From contig CM030933.1 in the NCBI GenBank assembly GCA_018136815.1, forward strand, positions 6,549,137 through 6,613,136: a DNA stretch of 64,000 nt, in the 5' to 3' direction. This document shows positions 13,301 to 22,300 of this stretch, in pieces (positions within the stretch are counted from its first letter, which is position 1; every line of letters begins with the position of its first letter). This DNA comes from Isochrysis galbana. Taxonomy: Eukaryota; Haptophyta; Isochrysidales; Isochrysidaceae. The notes below the pieces were generated by a model that was given only the letters and a program-made list of their open reading frames with translations, did not search any database and was not told the origin of the DNA. The position numbers and the translations under genes were made by a program.

Positions 13301-16300
13301 CCACAGCAACGTTTGTTGCTAGAATGCGGATACTCGGCATTGCATGAGGCAATGCTCGAGAGACATGTCCTACTTGGCTCTTTGATGGGAGTCTTTGTGG
13401 GTATGACGGCTGCAGAATACGCCACGATTGTGCGCTCTACCCCCGAGCTTGTGCGCAGCGTTTACGCGGCTACAGGCTCGAACATTGCTGTTGCCTGTGG
13501 GCGCATTTCGTTCGTTTTTGGCCTCCATGGGCCATGCATGTCGATCGACACGGCGTGCTCTGCAGCTCTCTGTGCGAGCCATTCCGCACTTCGTGCTCTA
13601 CAACATTGCGAGTGTGCTACCGCCCTATGTGCAGGAGTTAGTGTGATGCTCTTGCCCGACGCCACGCATGTCGCTGCGAACGCCGGCATGCTTTCTGCGC
13701 TTGGCCGATGTCACACCTTTGATTTTCGAGCCAATGGGTACGTGCGTGGCGAAGCGCTCGGCGCTGCAATCTTGCGAGTACATGATGCGCGATCGCCTCA
13801 TCGTGTGGGGATTTTGGGGAGCTGTGTTCGTCAGGACGGCAAGAGCGCCAGTCTGACGGCTCCGAATGGCAACGCGCAACAACTTGTGGTATCAGGGGCG
13901 ATTTTTGATTCTGGCGTAGATCCAGGCATGCTGGAGTTGATTGAAGCGCATGGCACAGGCACGTCGCTAGGCGATCCGATCGAAGCGCGAACAATAGCTT
14001 CGGTTGCCGGTATCCCAACTTGTTCATCGACACTTGCGGTGGCGGGTTTAAAATCGAGCATTGGTCACTCCGAGCCTGCAGCTGGCGCATCCGGAATGTT
14101 GGGGTTATGCAGGAGCCTAGCTCGCGCCATGCCGCCGCCGAACGCGCAGCTCCGTCGAATCAATCCACATGTCGAGACAGCAACGCGGGGAGTTTGTTGC
14201 GTGTTGCCTACGCAGCTCTCGTACGGGCGTTCACATGGACTGGCCGGCAGTCCAAATGCGATTGGAGGCGTGAGCTCTTTCGGATATAGTGGTACGATCG
14301 TGCACGCAGTAAGCAGCCTCAGTCGCCTGCCACAGCCGGTCACACGGCTGGGAGGCTCTATTTTCTGCCGTAAACGATGGTTTTGGTGGCGAGACGCTAC
14401 ACACCCATTCATTCAGCAGCGGCTTGGTGCGGAAGCTAACGAGTTTTCTAGGTTCTCGACGCCCGTCGCAGGCGCGCTCCTTGAGGTCATTGCGGACCAC
14501 CTTGTGCAAGGACGCATCGTGTTCCCGGGTGCGGCGTATTTGGAAATGGTGCGTGCCGCAACAAAGTCTGTTGCGCAAAGTGAAGCGCCATGTTCACAGC
14601 GTCGCGTCTTCTTCATCCAGCCATTGATCTTGGAGATCGCCTTGGCATCGACGCGCATTACTTGTGACCTCTTCGGCTTCGAGCGGTTCGAGATATGCAG
14701 TGCCAGCCTTAGCGAAGGAACCCCAAGACTAACACACTGCGCTGGCAATCTTCATTTTTCTCAGGTCATTCGGTGTTTAGATTTGGCCGCAGTGACCAAA
14801 GATTGCTTTTCGGTGGCAGATACACAGCTCCTTTATCAAGTCTTTCGCTCTGTCGGCCTGGAGTATGGCGATGCGTTTCGGCGCCTAGCAAAGGCTTACA
14901 TTTCGAGGACTGATGGTGTCAGTTTGGGTCACCTCTACCGACGATCAAGACGGCAAGGCACAATTGTTCACCCGGCGGATCTCGATGCCGGGCTACAGCT
15001 CACTGGATTGCTCTCGCCAAGCACACCAAACGATACTCAACTGCCCTTCTCGGTGGCCACTGCCGTATTGTTCAGTGTGTGCGGTCGCGCGTGGTCAGTG
15101 GTACTGCGGCAAGGTGAGCGTACCACCGGGGTTGCAATCGTGTGTTCACATGAGGTTAGCAACGGAGGCGCACGTCTTGACGGCTTCGAGGTTCGCTCTC
15201 TCAAGGTGGGCGCACCAAGACATATCACCAAACGGCATTCTAACTTGTACGTCACCAAGTGGCATCTCAAGAGTTCCATGGCAAGCCAGCATGACGCTAA
15301 CGCCTCGCCAGCGCCGGTCTTGTCGCTCGCACCAAGCGGATGCGATCATGATGCATTGTTAGAAAAGGCGCTGCCAAGCGCTCCGAAGTCTTTATCAGCC
15401 TCAGTCGGCAGCGTATGTCTCTCAGTTGGCTTTCAACGCGGGTTGAACGCCTTGGCCATCCTAACGGTAATCAATTCTGCGTTCGACTTGATGAAGCGAC
15501 ATGTCTCTAAGCCGGCAATACCCGTGTGCTTTTTGACACGTGGCATCCTCGGTGTTGATGTGGCCGACGCATGCGATACGGCACATGCGGGACTGATCGG
15601 ACTCGGTCGGCAGGCGCGATCGGAGACACCGACCGTCCTCGAGACTCTGCTCGATATGCGTCGGCCTCTAACCCCCGATGAAGCTATGTGTACAGCGATC
15701 ACTTTGCTAGGTGGCCGGTATTTAGATCGACGGGAGCCCGAAGTCGCTATTGATGGCGAGCTGGTGCGCGTGCCGCGTCTCTTCGAGGCGTCAAAATCAC
15801 TCTGCGGGCCGGTGCAACTGCATTTCGACGCGCGGGGCGCCATCTCAAACTTGAGCGTTGTGCCACAGGACGAAGACGCATTTGCATCCGTAGATGGCGC
15901 GGTGCTCTTGCGCGTGCGTGCCGTTGGGCTCAACTTTCGCGACGTGCTCAACGTGCTCGGCCTATATCCGGGAGATCCTGGGATGCCGGGCAGCGATTGC
16001 GCAGCCGAAGTAGCCCACTGTGGCAGACGCACCACCGACATGCGCGCGGGCGCCCCAGTCGTGGGCCACGCGCTCGCTGCGCTGGCGTCGCACGCGCGCA
16101 CCGACGCTCGGCTTGTGGCCGTGATCGACGGGTGGATGGCAGCCGAAGAGGCGTGCACTCTGCCGACGGCATGGTCGACAGTGCACATGTCGCTTGCTGC
16201 TACAAGTTGCGGCGCTTACGTGCGCTCGCTCATCCATGCGGGCGCGGGCGGAGTCGGGCTAGCGGCGCTCGAATACATGCACTTGCTGGGCGCTCGCACG

Positions 16301-19300
16301 AGCGCAACAGTCGGCCGGCCATACAAGCACCGCTTCTTGCACCACGTGGGCGCGAGTGGCGGGATGCTGAGCTCGCGCGACGCTAGTGCATTCGCGCTCG
16401 GTTGCGCGGAGCTGCTTGGCTCGTGGCGGTTGGGGCTCGTGCTCAACAGCCTCTCGCTCGACTTCATCAGCGCGTCGATGGCTCTATTGCGCGATGACGG
16501 CTGGTTGACGGAGATCGGCAAGCGAGCGGTGTGGAGCGGCGGTCGCCACGCGTGTGCCTCGGCGTCGCGGTACGTCGTGCTCGCTCTTGACAGCGCCATC
16601 GAGCAGTCGGCCGACTGGATGCGCGGCACACTGCGGCAGCTGTGCGCTCGGGTGTCGGCTCACGTGCTGCACGGGCTGCCGCGGCTGTGCTTCGATATGG
16701 AGCACGACCTGACGCGTGCCTTCCGGTGCTTGCAGAACGGCGCCAACATCGGCAAGGTGGTAGTGCGTCTCCCGCCGGCGGTCAGCGTGAGCGCTCACTC
16801 GGCGCACTTGCTGACCGGCGGGACGGGCGGGCTCGGCTTACTGACGGGTCGATGGCTTGGCGAGAGCGGCGCTCTCCTCGTCGTGCTCGCGTCGCGCAGT
16901 GGCACGATCGGCGCGAGAGAGACGACGCGGCTCAAGTCGGTCAAGCCGTGCACGATCCGCCTCGCGCGTTGTGACGCCGCTGACGCGGCCGACGTGCGCC
17001 GGCTGACCTGCGGCATGCTAGTTGGTGACGCCCCACGGCTGTGTGGCATGTGGCACGCGGCGGGTGTACTAGCGGACGGCTTGCTGCTGTCACAGACGGC
17101 GAGCACCGTCCGCCGCGTGTACGCGCCCAAGGCTCACGGAGCTCGGCACGTCCACGCCTCGTGCGGTGCACTACCGCTGGGGGCGTTTGTGCTCTTCTCA
17201 TCCATTGCCGCGCTACTTGGCGGCGGCGGCCAGTCCAACTACGCTGCGGCGAACAGCTGCTTGGACGCACTGAGCACGAGCCGGCGAGCGCGCGGCGGAG
17301 CATCGTGTAGTGTCCAGTGGGGCCCGTGGGCGGGCGTGGGCATGGCAGCCAGCAGCTCGGTCAACTCGCGGATGCAGGCGGCCGGCATCGAGCTGCTCGA
17401 CCTCTCGCACGGCGCGGCGGCGTTCCGCGCATCGTTGCTAGCGCGCTGTCCCTCAGTGGTCAGCCTCGTCATCGTCTCTTGGCGCACGCTTGTGAGTGTG
17501 TCGCCGGCAGTGCCTGCGCTGTTGGAGGCGTATGACTTGCACAGGATGGAAACTGGCGATGGAAGTGCGAGCGAGCGCAGGGTGCTGACGTTGAGCTCAA
17601 TTCTTTCGACGCTTGAATCGACTGTTGGCACAGCTGTCGATGCGGACACCCCACTGTTGGATGCGGGTCTCGACTCGCTAGGCGTCGTTGAGCTTGGCAA
17701 CCAATTGCAGGCGGCGTCCGGTCAGACCCTACCAAGTACGCTGATTTTCGAGCATCCAACCGCAAGACATCTCGCCGACTATTTCGAGACAACCTCGTGC
17801 TCTACCATGATGGAGAATTGTAAGGAAGCGATCTCACCTCAAGAGATTAAACAACAAGAAAAGAACTCATTGAGTCTGCGCGGCTTGAGCGCATACCTTC
17901 CTCATCGTATTTCTCTTCTTTCTTCGCTGAGACGCATGACATTTTGTTGTGGTGATCTCATATCAGAGGTGCCGTCGGATCGATGGTCCGCCGACGTGAT
18001 CAATGCTACGAGTGGCGACATCAGTCGCCGTGCACGTTATGGCGCCTTCTTAGATGGCGCCGATCTATTCGCCAACACATTCTTCGGGATCTCGCCCATT
18101 GAAGCGATTGCGATGGATCCTCAGCAACGGCTGCTCCTCGAGTGCGGCTATGAGTCATTGCACGGCGCTTCCTATCGCAAGAGCTCGCTCGTTGGCTCGC
18201 TCACAGGCGTCTTCGTTGGAATTGCCGCAATCGACTTCTCCGAGTTGGTTCGCTCAAACCCGAAACTTTCACGAAACGTCTATTCATCCACCGGGGCGTC
18301 TCACTCCATCGCCTCGGGTCGGATTTCATTTGTGCTGGGAATGAATGGGCCCTGCATCTCGGTCGACACGGCGTGCTCCGCAGCGCTGACCGCGACTCAC
18401 TCGGCGTTGCGATCAGTGCAAGGCGATGAGTGCAGAACTGCACTATCAGCCGGTGTGAGCATGATGCTCTTGCCCGGTGTCACATTCTCATTTGCGAATG
18501 CAAGCATGCTTTCTGCCAGGGGTCGCTGCCACACGTTTGACTCGCGAGCCGACGGGTACGTTCGCGCCGAGGCGTGCTGCGCCCTCACTCTCTATGCCGA
18601 CTTTCGCGCAATGGAGGCATCGAGGCTAGAACTAGCTGGGAGCTGCGTGCGTCAGGACGGGAAGAGCGTCAGCCTCACGGCCCCAAATGGTCAGGCGCAA
18701 CGAGCCTTATTATGGGCGGCCCTCAGCGACGCTGCTCTTCACAAGGACGCTTTGTCAATGGTGGAGGCCCACGGAACAGGCACGGCACTCGGCGATCCCA
18801 TCGAGGCGCGCACCATAGCTGCCGTTGTCCGGGATTGCCGCTCGGACCAAGTCACCGCACTTGGGAGTGTGAAAGGAAACGCCGGGCATTCTGAGCCCGC
18901 GGCAGGGATATGCGGTCTTCTGAAGATGTGCGCCGGTCTCTGCTCTTTGATTGCTTCGCCGAATGCGCAGCTCCGTGCCATCAATCCATACGTAGACGAG
19001 GCATTGCGCGGTGTTCCGTGCGCACTACCGGCTCAAATCTCCACGCTATCCATTAGCCGCAAGTCGAGCAATGTTTTTGTTGCATCGGGCGTCAGCTCGT
19101 TCGGCTACAGCGGCACGCTCGTTCATGCCGTCACAAGAACATCAGGATCAATGATCGCGCTCCTACCAATTCCGCGAGCGCGCTTCACTCGGTGCAGCTT
19201 CCCGTGGTGCTGCACCGCGACTCCACGTGCTAGAGCCTCGATGTCGACGCCCAAGCTGAAGTTAGATGCACCCTGGACCTTTGTCACGTGTTGGGCCGCG

Positions 19301-22300
19301 GCCAAACCCGTGCAAATGTCAAGAGGTGCATCGACACGATGGCTTCTGATTTCTAAGGGCTTCGGCGATACATCGGATTTCTTCAGCTTGCCCAATTGCA
19401 ACACAAGCCCGTTCCGAGATGAGCTAGTCACTATTTTCGGCCCGCAAAGCGCCTTGGTCACGTCAATGGCATCTGAGCTGCCGTGTAACATCGCCCTTGT
19501 CTATCCACCGAGCCATCCGCGCGCCGCTGCTCCGTCAATACCATTCTTGCTCTTGCTGCTTAACCTTGTGAAGATGGTGGCCCAAGCTGAACTGTTGCCC
19601 AATCTCCTCTGCGTCACTTGTGGCGCACAGGTGGTGAATACGATGGAACCTGCTGCGGGCGTCAGTTCTGCCTCTGCAAGTAGTGTGTGGGGCTTTTTAC
19701 GCTCCCTTAATGCCGAAGGTCTGAAGGGCGCCTGGCATGCCAAGGACATCAGAAGTCCTCAGACGGCCGAAGATGTGGCCTTGGCGCTCGCCAGCCATTC
19801 TACGCAAAGCGACCACAACGATAGAGAGGCTGCCATGAGCAAGAGCGGCGTGTGGCATCGTCCACATCTTCAGCGGAGGCTCCCCGCTCTCATCTCGCCC
19901 GGAGACAGTCGAGACCTGAGTTCGGTGCATTTGGTTTCTGGCGGTCTTGGAGGCGTTGGCCTCGTGGCGGCCGAGGAGCTTGTGCGGCAATGCGGCGGCA
20001 GCGTTGTTTTGGCCTCTCGCGGTGCGCACATGTCCATGGCAGGGTTGCAAGTTGAGCGACGACTCCGCGCACTCGTTGCGACGTCAGCTAGTGTACGCTT
20101 TTGCGCTTGCGACGCAAGCACTTCCGAGGCTTGTGACGCCTTGCTCCGACTCGCCCACAGCATGTCCAGCAGATCCAGCCCGGTGAGCTACCTCCACGCA
20201 ACCGACATTCTTGGCGATACCCCTAGATTGCCGCTAGGGCACTGCCGGCTCTCTAACGTCTTCCGTGCCGGCGGACACGTTGCGGCGCACGTTCATTGCG
20301 CATCCTCAAGAACCCGCCTCGTGCAATTCATCACTTGCTCGTCGCTTGCATCCATTGCTGTTGAGGACGGACAGGCTTGCCATGCCGCTGCAAGCTCGTA
20401 TCTCGGCTCACTTGCCAGCCTTCGACAGGGTGTCGGGCTGATGGGCTCAAACTTGCAGCTGTCCCTCCTTGCGTGTGGGGAGACTGGTTCGAGCCCTTCC
20501 CCAACACACATGGCCGCATCGAGGCGACAACAGATGTCGGTGCCGGCACGCAATTTTGCGCAGCTGCTCCGAGAGGTCCTCATGACGAGAACTGTTCAGG
20601 CCATCATAATGCTAGTGGACGGCCCTGGTGCCCTCTTGGGACCCATAGCTTCTCCTTTAGTCCTACTCTCCGATGACAACCGTGTAAACGCTAAGGGCTT
20701 CGCCCCCAAGACCGGCTCCGGACAATCGAAGTTGGTCGGCATGAGCAAAGAATATATCGAAAGCTGCATCGTCGAGGAGATCCGCGCTGTCGTTCCGAGT
20801 GGATACATTGGCCTGGACACGCCCTTGGAGACCGTCGGCATCGATTCAATTGCCGTCCTCGAGCTACGTAACAAGATAGAGGACCGCCTAGGCGTCAGGC
20901 TACGAAATGATGACCTGGCTTCCGACAGCCTTAGCATCGCCACCCTCACGCGGCTTGTATTAGATAAGTTGAAGGACTCAAGACCGAGTCTCGATATTCC
21001 CGCGCAGCGATTGCTACCTACCTCCGTGTGGCAGGGTACAGCCTCGCCGATTCCTAGTCAGCTTCACAGGCCAATCGTCTTCGTGTTGAGCAGCCCACGC
21101 TCGGGGTCGTCGCTCCTCCAGCTCTGCTTGCAAGCTCATCCGAGCTTGTATGCGGGTCAGGAGCTTCACTTGTTGCCATTCGACACGATGGCAGAGCGCG
21201 CCGCGGATTTGACCATGGCTACGCTGACGCTAGGCCTGGTGCAGACTTTCGCTGAGCTCCTCGGTCAAACTGTCACGGCTGCGCGCATACGGCTGGCTGC
21301 ATACGGCGCCGACTGCCCCACATGGCGCGTATACCAATCTTTGCTGCTGCAAGCCGGTTCCCGCATCCTCGTAGACAAGTCGCCGCCCAACGCGCACCAC
21401 ATCAACGTCATGCACCGTGCGCGCCAGCTCTTCTCCAGCGCGCGGTACATCCACCTCATTCGCCATCCGTATGCGTGCGTCTCCTCCGGGCTCGAGCTGG
21501 TGCGCGGCTTCATGGACTATGAGCATGCCACCTGGACCGCAGTCGAGCAATCGTGGGTGGGGACGAACCGCGCGTGCGATACCTTTATGCGGTTCCTCGA
21601 GGATGAGCGTAAGCACGGGCACGCCGTCCCTTCGATGCGTCTGCGGTACGAGGACTTACTCCGCGACCCGGAGGGCGTGACGCAAGCACTTTGCCGGGAC
21701 TTACTCGACATCGGATGGGTGGCTGGAATGGCCGACCCATACACGACTAGGGCTGTCGAGAGTTTCCGGGGTACCCTGGGCGAGCATGCGACTGCCGATC
21801 CGAAGCTGCTATGGCGTAAGAAGATCGAGGCGACGCATGCGGATAAGTGGCGCGAGATACGGCCGCCACAGCCGTTGCTTAACCCCACGATCGAGCTTGC
21901 CATGGCCTACGGCTATGAACTGCCGCCTCAGATGGATTTTGAGCTGCAGTGGATCACCCAGCCTGGAGAGCAGGCCAACCAGCCGCCGGTGCTTTGTATC
22001 CACGACTTTACGGGTCTGCTCTGGGCGTTCCGGAAGCTTGGGCCACTTCTCTCGGATTCCGGCTGCCTTGGAATCCGGTGCTCGACTCGGCTCCTTGACG
22101 GGTGCATGTGCATGCAAGAGCTCGCGGCCCGCTACATCACAATCGCTCCGCTCAGTCTATGGGGGAGGTCGCGCCCTATCTGCATCGTAGCATACTCTTT
22201 GGGCTGTCACATCGCGTTCTGGATGGCATCACTGCTCGAAGCCGACGGCTATACCGTGGAGCTTGTGCTACTCGACGGCCCCGTTGGCCTGACAGAGAAT

